DNA from: CBDAKK01 sp965196605
GTDB taxonomy: Bacteria; Spirochaetota; Spirochaetia; WTKD01; G963693115
NCBI GenBank assembly: GCA_965196605.1
Contig: CBDAKK010000008.1
Span: 186,001 to 250,000, forward strand
DNA length: 64,000 nt
Reading direction: 5' to 3'
Shown here piece after piece: positions 8,668-17,224 of this stretch (positions are counted from its first letter, which is position 1; every line of letters starts with the position of its first letter). Both the position numbers and the translations under genes were made by a program. The notes below the pieces were generated by a model that made no database searches, was not told the DNA's origin, and saw nothing but the letters and a program-made list of their open reading frames with translations.

Positions 8668-9585
8668 TTACGCCGCCCCTACAATGTGCGCAATGCTCAT
8701 AAGATCTGTTATGCATGCCTCGGGCTTTATGCCCTCCAGTTCTTTCATGTCCTTGCGCGGCCTGTAAGACTGTGCGTCTCCAGCAAACAAGGCGGTTTTT
8801 ATGCCAAGGCTAGCAGGCGGCGCTATGTCGTTGCGCATGTCGTTTCCCACAAAGAGTATTTCATGCGCTTTGTAGCGAGGCCACAGTGCCAAGAGTTTTT
8901 CATAAAGGCGTGCCGAGGGTTTGCCTTCACCCAGCTGGTATGACCACACGCAGGCAGAAAACATGTCTAGCACCGTGCCGCTTTCTTGCACGGCGGCGCT
9001 TGTCCCTGCCGTGCTTGCTTGACTGAGTAAGTAGGCTAGCACATGGGGGGTGTAAAACTGCGCGTTTGAGACTATGCCCAGCGCAATGCCCGCGGTGTGA
9101 AGACTGCGTATTACTTGCAGTGCTTGCGGCATGCGTGAAACAGGGTTTACTTGTAATTCGTAGCACAACGCGGTTTCCATTGCGCATGCTCTTAGGGCCT
9201 CTTTGGTAGTCACAGCCTTTGAAAAAATTGCTTCGTGCTGTAAAAGTTTCTCCCATATGTGCACTATGTCCACTTCGGGGTAGCGTATTCCTTGTGCGTG
9301 TTTTGCCGCGTGCTGCGCTCGTATTTCGCGCTCTAGCATGCGGGACAGTGTCGCGCTTGGCACACGTACACCTACATGTGGAAACTCAAGCTCTCTTTGT
9401 TGTACCACTTCGCTTGTGCTTATTTCGCCCGCGGCGGAATGCAGCAGCGTCCCATAAACATCAAATGCCACTGCTTTTATGCTAGCTAAGCGTGGGGCAT
9501 GCACTACAATGTTGGGCGGCACATCGGGCTTGGTGTTTTGTACGTAACGTGCAAGCGTCTTTTGAAACTGCATGAATTGCTGCAT
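8668..9585 (-). CDS. HAD-superfamily hydrolase
   Basis: This is a haloacid-dehalogenase-fold enzyme of 305 residues when started at the ATG at 9585. Motif I is AFDVYGTLL (Asp42), motif II IVSNAQ, motif III GKPSARLYEKL and motif IV ILFVGNDMRNDIAPP. A helical cap lies between motifs I and II. Substrate unknown, probably a phosphorylated metabolite. The frame stays open to 9744, but the extra 53 residues are low in hydrophobic pattern and would overlap the divergent gene, so the internal start is preferred. There is no Shine-Dalgarno; TATTAT and TATAGT lie directly before ATG. It ends 22 bp from the murA start and may share transcription with it. Confidence 0.8.
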   Translation of the reverse strand: MQQFMQFQKTLARYVQNTKPDVPPNIVVHAPRLASIKAVAFDVYGTLLHSAAGEISTSEVVQQRELEFPHVGVRVPSATLSRMLEREIRAQHAAKHAQGIRYPEVDIVHIWEKLLQHEAIFSKAVTTKEALRACAMETALCYELQVNPVSRMPQALQVIRSLHTAGIALGIVSNAQFYTPHVLAYLLSQASTAGTSAAVQESGTVLDMFSACVWSYQLGEGKPSARLYEKLLALWPRYKAHEILFVGNDMRNDIAPPASLGIKTALFAGDAQSYRPRKDMKELEGIKPEACITDLMSIAHIVGAA

Positions 9586-9627
9586 ACTATAATAATAGTA
9601 TTGCAAATCAGAACTACAGGTACTTAG

Positions 9628-9957
9628 ATGAATCAACTGTTTATTACTAAATTGCTGTATTGGAGCATTGTGTTTTACATTGCTGCCATTGTGTGTACTG
9701 TCATTGCACTTGTCATTCAATACACCGTTGCTATTTTTCAGCACACGGTGTTGTTCTCCATTCTGTCGGTGCTCATATTTTTTTTGTTTGGCTTTGCCTT
9801 TGTCTTCTCGCTTTGTAATACCTTGTGTTTTATACTACTTAAAACAAATTTCAAGCATGTGCTGTACGCGCTTTTATGGGGAGGGGTTGCCATTCTTACG
9901 GGTGGCGTCTTCGTCTTCTCGCTTGTCCAAGCAGTGCTTGCACAGGAGTTCGTCTAA
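9628..9957 (+). CDS. Small integral membrane protein, unknown function
   Basis: 109 residues with three predicted membrane spans (about 13-32, 40-63 and 78-103) joined by short loops, and no recognisable motif. It is translationally coupled to the chorismate mutase gene: its TAA shares a base with the next ATG. It is divergent from the HAD gene, with a 42-bp AT-rich gap containing TATAAT on both strands. Conserved coupling to aroH would hint at a transport or accessory role, but nothing in the sequence shows it. Confidence 0.7.
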   Translation: MNQLFITKLLYWSIVFYIAAIVCTVIALVIQYTVAIFQHTVLFSILSVLIFFLFGFAFVFSLCNTLCFILLKTNFKHVLYALLWGGVAILTGGVFVFSLVQAVLAQEFV

Positions 9958-10319
9958 TGGTGTTTTTTATACGTGGGGCTTTTTGCCTTAATCAAGATGA
10001 TGAAGCGGATATGACGGAGCGAATCCATGTGGTTATGGATGCACTGCTCCACAAAAATGCCGTAAAGACCAAGCATATTAAAAGCATATTTTTTACCCAG
10101 ACACCGGATTTACAAACCACTAACGTTGCGTTTTGTTTGCGCAAGCGTGCTGGCTATGAGCGCATTGCGCTTTTTACCTCACAGGAGGTAATGGTGCAAG
10201 GCATGCTGAGTAAAACCGTGCGCATTATGCTGGTAGGGGAAAAACTCTTTGGTGTAAAAAAGCCGCGTCCCGTGTATATGTTTGGCGCTGAACAACTGCG
10301 CCCGGATTTGGCGCTATAA
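9957..10319 (+). CDS. aroH: Chorismate mutase, AroH (Bacillus) type
   Basis: At 120 residues it matches the monofunctional AroH class, which forms a trimer and rearranges chorismate to prephenate for phenylalanine and tyrosine synthesis. The four family catalytic residues can be placed: Arg6 (FIRGAF), Glu77 (SQEVMV), Arg89 (TVRIML) and Tyr107 (VYMFGAEQLRPDL). The start ATG overlaps the stop of the preceding membrane-protein gene by one base. The last 43 bp or so of the gene are duplicated 909 bp downstream at 11179-11221, past an inserted lipoprotein locus. The aromatic pathway is also represented here by aroC. Confidence 0.93.
   Translation: MVFFIRGAFCLNQDDEADMTERIHVVMDALLHKNAVKTKHIKSIFFTQTPDLQTTNVAFCLRKRAGYERIALFTSQEVMVQGMLSKTVRIMLVGEKLFGVKKPRPVYMFGAEQLRPDLAL
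10270..10312 (+). repeat. 43-bp direct repeat, copy inside aroH
   Basis: This segment of the aroH 3' end is identical to 11179-11221. The pair brackets the split lipoprotein gene. Confidence 0.95.
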
Positions 10320-10336
10320 AAAATCATTACGAGAAC

Positions 10337-10365
10337 TTGACTCTTACCACATAAAAACCTAGCTT
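10337..10365 (+). promoter_or_regulatory. Promoter of the split lipoprotein gene
   Basis: TTGACT (10337-10342), 17-bp spacer and TAGCTT (10360-10365), then only 7 bases to the ATG at 10373. The -35 is good and the -10 weak. No Shine-Dalgarno is present. Confidence 0.45.
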
Positions 10366-10372
10366 ACTCAAT

Positions 10373-10900
10373 ATGGGTAAATTAAATTTTGTAATGGCTG
10401 TTATCTTAGTAACAACTATTTTTGTAGGATGTGACGATTCTAGTAACTTCGAGAAAAACTGTCTATACGAATTAACGAGCAATGCTGGTTCACAATATAA
10501 CAAGCGAGGATATTGTGAAATTGACAAAGCAGGGCAAATACTACGATATTCACATTTTAAAAATGCTGCCGTTGTAGATTTTATTGTTAATAAACAAGAA
10601 AAGACTATGAAAAATTCTAGTACAGCGAGCGGTACTCAAGAACAAGAGAAAATTGAAGTTGTGCATAATACTGACCCCAAACAATGGGTAGTTTCTAAAC
10701 AAGATACAATGGGAAATGTACATTCTATTGCTATATTCACGCTTGGCAGTGAGCAAGATATCAAAGTGAAAAAGCGTTTTAAAGCCACGGTAAAACGTAA
10801 TAAAAGAGGAAATCCAATTGTTACCCTTATTCGCACAAGTACAGAAAAAAAAACTGTACTTATGAACACACAAGCACAAGTGGCACTACCGTCTACATGA
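10373..10900 (+). CDS. Lipoprotein, first domain of a gene split at an A9 tract
   Basis: The N-terminus MGKLNFVMAVILVTTIFVGC is a lipoprotein signal peptide with lipobox FVGC (Cys20). A domain follows that begins NCLYELTSNAGSQYNKRGYC. The frame ends at 10900 shortly after an A9 homopolymer (10845-10853). Adding one A would continue the frame as NCTYEHTSTSGTTVYMNARGYC and so into the downstream frame, giving a 255-residue lipoprotein with two copies of the same Cys-containing domain. The related gene at 12175 has one such domain (NCTYQIANSVEEPTKGFC). Function unknown; membrane-anchored on the outer or periplasmic side. Confidence 0.75.
   Translation: MGKLNFVMAVILVTTIFVGCDDSSNFEKNCLYELTSNAGSQYNKRGYCEIDKAGQILRYSHFKNAAVVDFIVNKQEKTMKNSSTASGTQEQEKIEVVHNTDPKQWVVSKQDTMGNVHSIAIFTLGSEQDIKVKKRFKATVKRNKRGNPIVTLIRTSTEKKTVLMNTQAQVALPST
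10845..10853 (+). promoter_or_regulatory. A9 slippage tract
   Basis: Nine consecutive A residues stand exactly where the lipoprotein frame must shift by one base to fuse the two domains. Replication slippage (9 to 10 A) or transcriptional slippage would produce the full-length protein. Confidence 0.65.
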
Positions 10901-11139
10901 ACGCAAGAGGCTATTGCATAGTCGATGATGTTATGAATGATTTATACTTTCATCGCATAAAAGATAAAGATGCATTGCTATTAGTGAGTAAACTTGATAT
11001 GAACAACAATGTGCTGCAAAAATTTCCTTCCATTACTGAACAAAAACAAAAAACGATTGTAGGTGTTATAAACAAGATATCATCGAAAAAATGGACGCTT
11101 GATGATAACAATTCAATACATACATTTACACTTGATTAG
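10897..11139 (+). pseudogene. Second domain of the split lipoprotein, out of frame
   Basis: The open frame from the ATG at 10897 gives 80 residues beginning NARGYCIVDD, which resembles NKRGYCEID of the first domain. Reading upstream in this frame back to the A9 tract extends the domain match (KNCTYEHTSTSG), so the ATG is probably not a real start. Coupled restart through the ATGA overlap with the first frame is possible but would make a fragment with no signal peptide. Confidence 0.6.
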
Positions 11140-11178
11140 TATGACACTCCAACAAATTTTTTAACAAAAAGTATCGCT

Positions 11179-11221
11179 CCGTGTATATGTTTGGCGCTGA
11201 ACAACTGCGCCCGGATTTGGC
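11179..11221 (+). repeat. 43-bp direct repeat, second copy of aroH 3' end
   Basis: Identical to 10270-10312 within aroH. It has no coding role here because it lacks the rest of aroH. It marks the right border of the segment holding the split lipoprotein. Confidence 0.95.
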
Positions 11222-11283
11222 TGACTAACTTGTAAGCTCGCAGAGACTTGCGTTGCAACGGCAAGTGTTACAGCACACCTATA

Positions 11284-12120
11284 ATGAAGAGTAGCATGAA
11301 GCTACGCCGTTCTATATATGAAGTATCCTATGCAAAAAAAGTGCTGTGCACGCCTGTGCAAATGCTCAAGCAGTCCTATGTTGCAAAGGTTATTTCACGC
11401 TTCTTTCAGTCTTTGCAATCACCCATTCCTACAAACGTTACGAGCAGTCACATAGAAAAAGTTGCGCGCTATTACCTACAAAAGCACGGCTGTACTGCTG
11501 CACTGCGCGGCTATCACGGCTTTCCATCAGACATTAGCGTTAACGTGAACAATGTAGTAGCCCACGGCATACCCAACGAAACCCCACTTCAAAACGACGA
11601 CATTGTCGTTGTTGACATTGTGGCTCATAGGACAGGTGAGCAATGGTTCGCGGATGCTTCGTGGACATTTTGTGTCGGCACACCGAGCGAGGAGTCGCAG
11701 TATCTCATTCGCGCCGCTTGGAACATAAGCTGCGCAGGCGTGGGCGCAGTGAGAGCGGGAGCGCGCATTTCGGACATTGCCTATGCGGTAGAAGAAGCCG
11801 CGTATAAATACAAGATGCATGTATATACGCAATTTACCGGGCACGGCATAGGCGCGGCAATACATCAGCGACCTCAGGTGCTCTATGACTACAAGCACGC
11901 TGAGAATACTGCAATTGTGCCGGGCATGGTGCTGTGCATTGAACCCATTGTAAGCGCAGCAGCGCAACCCGTGAAAAAAAACACTGACAATTCCTACGTT
12001 GGAACAAAAGGCCATAAAATTGCCGTTTTTGAACACATGGTAGGCGTTTTCTCCTCGCATGCTGTGGTGATGTCTCACGGCTGCCTCTTGCCGCAAGACA
12101 TGCCTATGTTTTCTATGTGA
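11284..12120 (+). CDS. map: Methionine aminopeptidase, type I
   Basis: Removes the initiator methionine from nascent proteins. The metal and substrate ligands of the family are visible: His in LRGYHGFPSDISVNV, Asp in VVVDIVA, Asp in FADASWTF, His in FTGHGIG, Glu in CIEPI and Glu in FEHMV. Starting at the ATG at 11284 gives 278 residues, close to the usual length. The frame is open from 11248, and another in-frame ATG lies at 11296. No strong ribosome-binding site separates these choices. It stands just after the duplicated aroH tail, so before the lipoprotein insertion it probably followed aroH directly. Confidence 0.9.
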   Translation: MKSSMKLRRSIYEVSYAKKVLCTPVQMLKQSYVAKVISRFFQSLQSPIPTNVTSSHIEKVARYYLQKHGCTAALRGYHGFPSDISVNVNNVVAHGIPNETPLQNDDIVVVDIVAHRTGEQWFADASWTFCVGTPSEESQYLIRAAWNISCAGVGAVRAGARISDIAYAVEEAAYKYKMHVYTQFTGHGIGAAIHQRPQVLYDYKHAENTAIVPGMVLCIEPIVSAAAQPVKKNTDNSYVGTKGHKIAVFEHMVGVFSSHAVVMSHGCLLPQDMPMFSM

Positions 12121-12137
12121 AATTTTTAAAAAAAAAG

Positions 12138-12166
12138 TTGACTTCTTGCAGTATAGATACTGTCTA
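12138..12166 (+). promoter_or_regulatory. Promoter of lipoprotein gene 12175
   Basis: TTGACT (12138-12143), 17-bp spacer and TGTCTA (12161-12166), then 8 bases to ATG. The layout matches the promoters at 10337 and 48776. Confidence 0.45.
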
Positions 12167-12174
12167 TTTAGTGT

Positions 12175-12609
12175 ATGAGTAAACTTTATATTTTATTAAT
12201 TGCTTCTTTGGTTTTTGTTGGCTGTCCCAGCCCTAGTAAAAATGATGCACCTAAAAAGACTGTGGCGAAATACCCACTAAATTGTACGTATCAAATAGCA
12301 AATTCCGTAGAGGAACCAACAAAAGGCTTTTGTCGGGGACGCTATGTTTCAAATAGCTCTGACGTAACAAAAATGACTTTTTTTCTTGTAAACGGTAATT
12401 CTAAAACTAAGAGCAAAAGAATGAACAAAACAAAAAACACACTAAGGTTTTTTAATGGCACTTCTGATGCTCACTTTAAAGAAGATAGCGTTACCATTGT
12501 TTCTGAAGATGACAAATGGACAGCTACAGAAGTAGGGGGCTCGGAACATAGACATGAATTTATCTTTCATTCTAAACCTCCTGCAATTTCACAAGAAGCG
12601 AAAAAATAA
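12175..12609 (+). CDS. Small lipoprotein, paralogue of the split lipoprotein
   Basis: 144 residues with a lipoprotein signal peptide (MSKLYILLIASLVFVGC, Cys17). After a Lys-rich linker comes one copy of the domain seen twice in the 10373-11139 locus, recognisable by LNCTYQIANSVEEPTKGFC and its two conserved cysteines. The protein is basic and hydrophilic, with no enzyme motif. There is no Shine-Dalgarno; the -10 element ends 8 bases before ATG, so the message may be leaderless. A strong hairpin terminator follows. Function unknown. Confidence 0.75.
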   Translation: MSKLYILLIASLVFVGCPSPSKNDAPKKTVAKYPLNCTYQIANSVEEPTKGFCRGRYVSNSSDVTKMTFFLVNGNSKTKSKRMNKTKNTLRFFNGTSDAHFKEDSVTIVSEDDKWTATEVGGSEHRHEFIFHSKPPAISQEAKK

Positions 12610-12619
12610 TGCATTTTTC

Positions 12620-12671
12620 CATGTAAGGCTTTATAAATTATTGCCTTACATGCTTTTAGTTTTTTTTTTTT
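12620..12671 (+). terminator. Rho-independent terminator
   Basis: A 10-bp stem (CATGTAAGGC with GCCTTACATG, loop of 13) is followed by TTTTAG and a run of twelve T. It ends the lipoprotein transcript before the sugar operon. Confidence 0.9.
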
Positions 12672-12812
12672 GCAACTAGGCGCTCTAGCGCTACTTTGAA
12701 CAAGTTCTCCTCTTACATAATAAAGAAAATTTCTTAATTTTAAGAATATAAATATTTATCTTATGCCCTCACATGGCTTATAATAAAGTAATAATTCTTT
12801 AAGGAGGACTTT

Positions 12813-13784
12813 ATGAAGAAAGTTTTTTTATCTATTTTTTTAGTTGCGTTAGCCTTGCATGCGGTATGTGCAGAAGGGGAGCAGGCAGGAGGCAAGGGTG
12901 AATACACCATTGCGGGCATTGTGTTTCAAGCCGACTTGTACATGCGCACGGTGCAAATAGGCATGGAGGCAGCTGCTAAAAAACTTGGGGTTACGGTTTT
13001 GCTTGGCAATTCCGACAATAAGGTAGACAAAGAGGCGAGGCTTATTGACACCTACATTGCTCGTGGCGTTGATGCTATTGCCATTACGCCCATAGGGAAC
13101 AAGGGCGGTTCTGATGCAGCCTTGCAGCGCGCGGCGGATGCGGGCATAAAAATTGTGTACTTCAATACCAAGGCAAATGTTCCAAGCATAGGTTTTGTTG
13201 GCACAAGCGATGCAAGTGTTGGCGCTACTTCGGGAAAGGCGGCGCGTGCCTTCATCGAGAAAAAATTTAAAGGACAACAAGTGAAGGTTGCAACCGTGAG
13301 TTTTCGCGCGCAGCTTCCAGAGTCAGCAGAGGCACGCTCTAGCGGCTTTTTTAATGAAATAAAAACTATACAAGGTGTCACGCTTGTTGCAGAACAAGAC
13401 GCATGGCTTGCTGAAATGGCGGTGCGCGTTGTGGGTGACATGATCACCGCCAATCCCAACATTCAAATTATTCACGCGGCAAATGAGGGAAGTACCGTGG
13501 GCGCAGCTCAAGCAGTGCGTAACGCGGGCAAGCAGGGTAAAATATTCGTCTTTGGCACAGACGGCAGCGACCAAATTGCACAAATGCTTTTATCAGATGA
13601 TAACGTACTTCAAGCGGCAGCGGCGCAAGAGCCCTTTCAAGTTGGAAGTAAGGCTGTGGAGATTGCCGTGAAAGCGCTTAAGGGTCAGTCCTTTGAAAAA
13701 AACGTGAACATTGCACCTCGGCTCTTGTCGCGTGAAAATGCAAAAGACGTCAAAAAATTTCAACAGGAAATTAAGTCTTACTAG
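12813..13784 (+). CDS. Periplasmic sugar-binding protein, RbsB-like
   Basis: 323 residues with a cleavable signal peptide (about 1-20, ALHAVCAEG). The cysteine there could instead make a lipoprotein, but the lipobox is poor. The mature part is a type I periplasmic binding fold: IAGIVFQADLYMRTVQIGM, ARGVDAIAITPIG, AADAGIKIVYFNT, IHAANEGSTVGAAQAV and FGTDGSDQIAQ. It delivers a sugar or sugar acid to the importer formed with the next two genes. The neighbouring hexuronate genes suggest a uronic-acid ligand; that is inference. AAGGAGG sits 5-7 bases before ATG. First gene of the operon. Confidence 0.9.
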   Translation: MKKVFLSIFLVALALHAVCAEGEQAGGKGEYTIAGIVFQADLYMRTVQIGMEAAAKKLGVTVLLGNSDNKVDKEARLIDTYIARGVDAIAITPIGNKGGSDAALQRAADAGIKIVYFNTKANVPSIGFVGTSDASVGATSGKAARAFIEKKFKGQQVKVATVSFRAQLPESAEARSSGFFNEIKTIQGVTLVAEQDAWLAEMAVRVVGDMITANPNIQIIHAANEGSTVGAAQAVRNAGKQGKIFVFGTDGSDQIAQMLLSDDNVLQAAAAQEPFQVGSKAVEIAVKALKGQSFEKNVNIAPRLLSRENAKDVKKFQQEIKSY

Positions 13785-13787
13785 CTT

Positions 13788-15320
13788 TTGAGCAGTACAA
13801 GCACTATGAATGCTAGCGTGCCGCGGGATGTTTTTTTAGAGGTTGCACAGCTTTCAAAGCAATACCCCGGCACTTTAGCAGTTGACAATGTCTCTTGCAG
13901 TTTTGAAAGAGGCAAAATTCACGCCCTCGTCGGTAAAAACGGCTCAGGCAAAAGCACCTTTGTAAACATGGTTTCGGGGCTCGTTGCTCCGACGAGTGGG
14001 CGTATATTTCTCGAAAATGAGGAAGTGCATTTTTCCTCTGCAAAAGACGCCATGAAACGCGGCGTTGCGGTCGTCCATCAAGAAATGAGTCTTATTGGCT
14101 CTTTGTCCGTGATGGAGAACATGTTTCTCGGTCGATTGAAAACCAAGAAAAAGGGCATTGCTCTTGTGGACTGGAAGGCAACTGAAAAAGAAGCGCGCGC
14201 TATTTTACAGCGCATGGGCATTGCCATTTCGCCCAAGGCGCTGGTTTCTTCCTTAAGCGTGGGGCAACAGCAACAAATTGAAATTGCCAAGGCAATTGCC
14301 GAAGAGCCGCGCTTGTTGATACTGGATGAGCCGACCAGCGCCCTTGTGCTAAAAGAAGTAGAAATGCTCTTCACGATTATGAAAAACCTTGCAAAAAACG
14401 GGGTTACCATGATATACATTTCACACAGGCTTCAAGAGCTTGAAAACATTGCGGATACGGTTACCGTTTTATGCGACGGAAGATACATGGGTGCCTTGCC
14501 CATGAAAGAAGCAAGTCGCGAGAAAATAGTACACTTGATGTTTGGCAATGTCTCACATTTTCATAAGCCTCACAATACTGCGGCCTCTGGGCAAGCGCAT
14601 GCTGAAGAGGTTTTTGCAGTCAAAAACATGACGCGTGCGCCCTTTTTTAAAAACATAAGTTTTTCTTTAAAGCGCGGCGAAATACTGGGCATTGCGGGCA
14701 TTTTAGGCTCGGGCAGAACCGAGCTACTGCGCAGCATTTTTGGATTGGACACCTTTGATGCAGGTGAGGTATTGGTACATGGACAAAAAATTAACAAGCT
14801 CCATCCACGGCGCATGAAACAACTTGGCATCAGCTATGTTTCTGAAGACAGAAAAGAAGAAGGCTTGGTGCAAATACTCAGCTCGCACGAAAACCTTGTG
14901 ATGGCTTCTATGCGCGAAATAGCCTACAAGGGTTTTTTTACTACAAAGCAAAAAGAAGCGTCATACGTGAGAAAGCAAATTTCCGACTTGCACATTAAGG
15001 TAGGGAGCGTAGACTTGCCCGTCTCTCATTTAAGCGGTGGCAATCAACAAAAAATTGTTGTGGGAAATTGGCTTAACACCACTCCCAAGATCATGCTTTT
15101 TGATGAACCCTCGCGCGGCATTGACGTAGAAGCGAAGCAGCAAATTTTCCGCATTATGTGGAACGAAAAAGCGCAGGGCACTTCGGCGCTTGTGGTTTCT
15201 TCTGAATTGGAAGAACTGCTGGAAGTGTGTGACAGAATTCTCGTTCTCAAAGACGGCGCGCTCGTCAAAGAACTCTATCCACACAATACAAGTGCCAATC
15301 AATTGTACAACGAAGTCTAA
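13788..15320 (+). CDS. Sugar ABC transporter ATPase with two nucleotide-binding domains, RbsA-like
   Basis: 510 residues, the usual length for tandem-domain sugar importers. Domain 1 has Walker A VGKNGSGKS, signature SLSVGQQQQIEIA and Walker B LLILDEPTS. Domain 2 has GILGSGRTELL at the Walker A place, signature LSGGNQQK and IMLFDEPSRGID. As in RbsA relatives, the second Walker A is degenerate. The TTG at 13788 is 3 bp after the binding-protein stop; the ATG at 13806 is an alternative start. It powers import through the permease encoded next. Confidence 0.92.
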   Translation: MSSTSTMNASVPRDVFLEVAQLSKQYPGTLAVDNVSCSFERGKIHALVGKNGSGKSTFVNMVSGLVAPTSGRIFLENEEVHFSSAKDAMKRGVAVVHQEMSLIGSLSVMENMFLGRLKTKKKGIALVDWKATEKEARAILQRMGIAISPKALVSSLSVGQQQQIEIAKAIAEEPRLLILDEPTSALVLKEVEMLFTIMKNLAKNGVTMIYISHRLQELENIADTVTVLCDGRYMGALPMKEASREKIVHLMFGNVSHFHKPHNTAASGQAHAEEVFAVKNMTRAPFFKNISFSLKRGEILGIAGILGSGRTELLRSIFGLDTFDAGEVLVHGQKINKLHPRRMKQLGISYVSEDRKEEGLVQILSSHENLVMASMREIAYKGFFTTKQKEASYVRKQISDLHIKVGSVDLPVSHLSGGNQQKIVVGNWLNTTPKIMLFDEPSRGIDVEAKQQIFRIMWNEKAQGTSALVVSSELEELLEVCDRILVLKDGALVKELYPHNTSANQLYNEV

Positions 15321-15341
15321 CAGTTTATTAAAGGAAGCAAT

Positions 15342-16313
15342 ATGAGCAAAAAAATAAAAAGCATTTTCATACTTCATTCACTCGAATGCATATTAATATT
15401 ACTGGTAATAATACTTGCCTTTAGCGCCCCGGGTTTTTTTAGTTTCCGCAACTTTTTTAACGTTTTGAGAAACGTGTCCACACAAGGCATCATTGCATTT
15501 GGCATGACGCTTTTAATCATTTCAGGGGAAATAGACCTGTCTGTGGGCTCCTCTGTGGCTTTTGCGGGGTGCTTGTGCGCGTTTCTCACTGAAAAAATGC
15601 AAGGCGTGGTAAGCCCGCTGGTTGGGGTCACTCTAGCCATTGCCTCGGTGCTTGCCTTTGGTTTTGTGCAAGGCAGCATTACGGGGTTTTTGCGCAAAAA
15701 GTACAACATTCCATCGTTCATTATTACCCTTGCGTTTTTGACCGTACTCTTTGGCGCCGCCAACATTATCACAGGTGGCTTTCCCATCGCGCCGTACCCC
15801 GCATGGTTTGGCTTTTTAGGCAGTGGCAGAATTTTTGGGGTACCCTTCCCCGCCGTGGTGTTTTTGCTTGTGTTTCTCCTCGCGCATTTTGTGTTAAACT
15901 ACACCATTTTCGGCAGGTCTATTTACGCCGTGGGTGGCAACATAAAATCAGCACGCGTTTCTGGCATAGACGTCTGGCAGGTGAAAACCAAGGCCTTTAT
16001 CATAACCTCGGTCTTAGCAGCCTTAAGCGGCTTGCTGGTAAGCTCTCAAATACTCTCAGGCAATGCGGGCACGGCGCGTGGCTGGGAACTGGACGTTATT
16101 GCCTCCGTTATTATTGGAGGAACCAACTTGTTTGGGGGCATAGGGCGCGTGTGGGGCACCTTTATTGGCGTGTTGTTCTTAGGCGTGGTCTTCAACGGCA
16201 TGACGCTACTCAACATAAATGAGTACTGGCAGTACGTAGTGCGCGGCTCACTCATACTTGCTGCAGTGCTTTTAAATGAAGTAAACAAGAAAAAGGCAGC
16301 GGCACTCCTATGA
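15342..16313 (+). CDS. Sugar ABC transporter permease, RbsC-like
   Basis: 323 residues with about 8-10 membrane spans. Family motifs include GMTLLIISGEIDLSVGS, IPSFIITLAFL, GGNIKSARVSGIDV and GGTNLFGGIGRVWG. It forms the channel for the preceding ATPase and binding protein. AAGGAAGC precedes ATG by about 5 bases. Its stop overlaps the SDR gene start (ATGA at 16310-16313), so the transporter and the dehydrogenase are co-translated. Confidence 0.92.
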   Translation: MSKKIKSIFILHSLECILILLVIILAFSAPGFFSFRNFFNVLRNVSTQGIIAFGMTLLIISGEIDLSVGSSVAFAGCLCAFLTEKMQGVVSPLVGVTLAIASVLAFGFVQGSITGFLRKKYNIPSFIITLAFLTVLFGAANIITGGFPIAPYPAWFGFLGSGRIFGVPFPAVVFLLVFLLAHFVLNYTIFGRSIYAVGGNIKSARVSGIDVWQVKTKAFIITSVLAALSGLLVSSQILSGNAGTARGWELDVIASVIIGGTNLFGGIGRVWGTFIGVLFLGVVFNGMTLLNINEYWQYVVRGSLILAAVLLNEVNKKKAAALL

Positions 16314-17125
16314 TGAACAGCGCGCCCGTATACGATTTTTCACAGAAGACGGTTTTAATTACCGGCGCAGCGGGCGGCATAGGGCGTGCCCTTGCGCGTG
16401 GGTTTTCTAACAAGGGCGCGCACGTCATAGTGCACGACAAGCACCAAGCAGAGGCACGGGCGCTTGCAAATGCGCTAGAATCAGCTTCTTACATAGCGGC
16501 GGACTTTTCGTCTGGCCAAGCCGTTAGAAGCATGATAGAAACGATTGTTGAAACCTACTCACGCGTAGATGTATTAATTAACAATGCGGGTATTGAAATA
16601 CGAAAGCCCTATGAAGAGTTTTCCATGGAAGAGTATGACCTTATTTTTTCCGTAAATCTTCGCAGCCTTTTTCAGCTTACCAAGGGCTTGTTCCCGCTGC
16701 TCAAAAATGCCGAGGGCGCCTGCGTCATCAACATGTCTTCCGTACACCAAAGCTTCCCCTATCCCACAAACATGCCTTACAGCATGAGCAAGGCCGCCAT
16801 GGGCATGTTTGCAAAAATCGCCAGCGCTGAATGGGCGCCGTACAACATACGCGTTAACAACGTGGCGCCCGGCGCCATTGCTACGGAAATGAACCGCGAG
16901 GCCATAGACGCAATAGGCGCGGGGAAGTTTGCCTCATGGATAGGTAGCGGGAAAATTGGCACCACGCATGACGTGGTACAAGCCTGCTTTTTTCTCGCCT
17001 CAGAGGCCTCACGCTACATGAGTGGAGAAACTTTGTTTATAGACGGCGCCTTATCAAAGGCACTGCTGCCCTACGGCGTTACACCCGCCATGCAAGAAAT
17101 GCGGGAAAAACTTATAAAAGCGTGA
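16310..17125 (+). CDS. Short-chain dehydrogenase, probably a fructuronate/mannonate oxidoreductase
   Basis: 271 residues, classical SDR. The cofactor motif is TGAAGGIGRAL (about 20-30), the NAG motif is INNAGIE, and the catalytic Ser-Tyr-Lys is SVHQSFPYPTNMPYSMSK. Its place in an operon with mannonate dehydratase suggests it reduces fructuronate to mannonate, as the SDR YjmF does in Bacillus. The substrate is inferred from context only. The gene is coupled to the permease by a 4-bp overlap and followed by a terminator. Confidence 0.85.
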   Translation: MMNSAPVYDFSQKTVLITGAAGGIGRALARGFSNKGAHVIVHDKHQAEARALANALESASYIAADFSSGQAVRSMIETIVETYSRVDVLINNAGIEIRKPYEEFSMEEYDLIFSVNLRSLFQLTKGLFPLLKNAEGACVINMSSVHQSFPYPTNMPYSMSKAAMGMFAKIASAEWAPYNIRVNNVAPGAIATEMNREAIDAIGAGKFASWIGSGKIGTTHDVVQACFFLASEASRYMSGETLFIDGALSKALLPYGVTPAMQEMREKLIKA

Positions 17126-17142
17126 GTGTACTTGCAAAAATA

Positions 17143-17180
17143 AAAGTGTCGCAACCATAATGGTTACGACACTTTAAAAA
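17143..17180. terminator. Bidirectional terminator
   Basis: A 13-bp stem with one mismatch (AAAGTGTCG-AACCA pairing with TGGTT-CGACACTTT around TAA) is flanked by A-rich sequence on the left and AAAAAA on the right. It lies between the plus-strand SDR gene and the convergent minus-strand lipoprotein. A second small hairpin (GAGGAAA-TCA-TTTCCTC) follows at about 17190-17210. Confidence 0.8.
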
Positions 17181-17224
17181 AGCATCATAGAGGAAATCAT
17201 TTCCTCTAAACGATTTTTGAAAGC

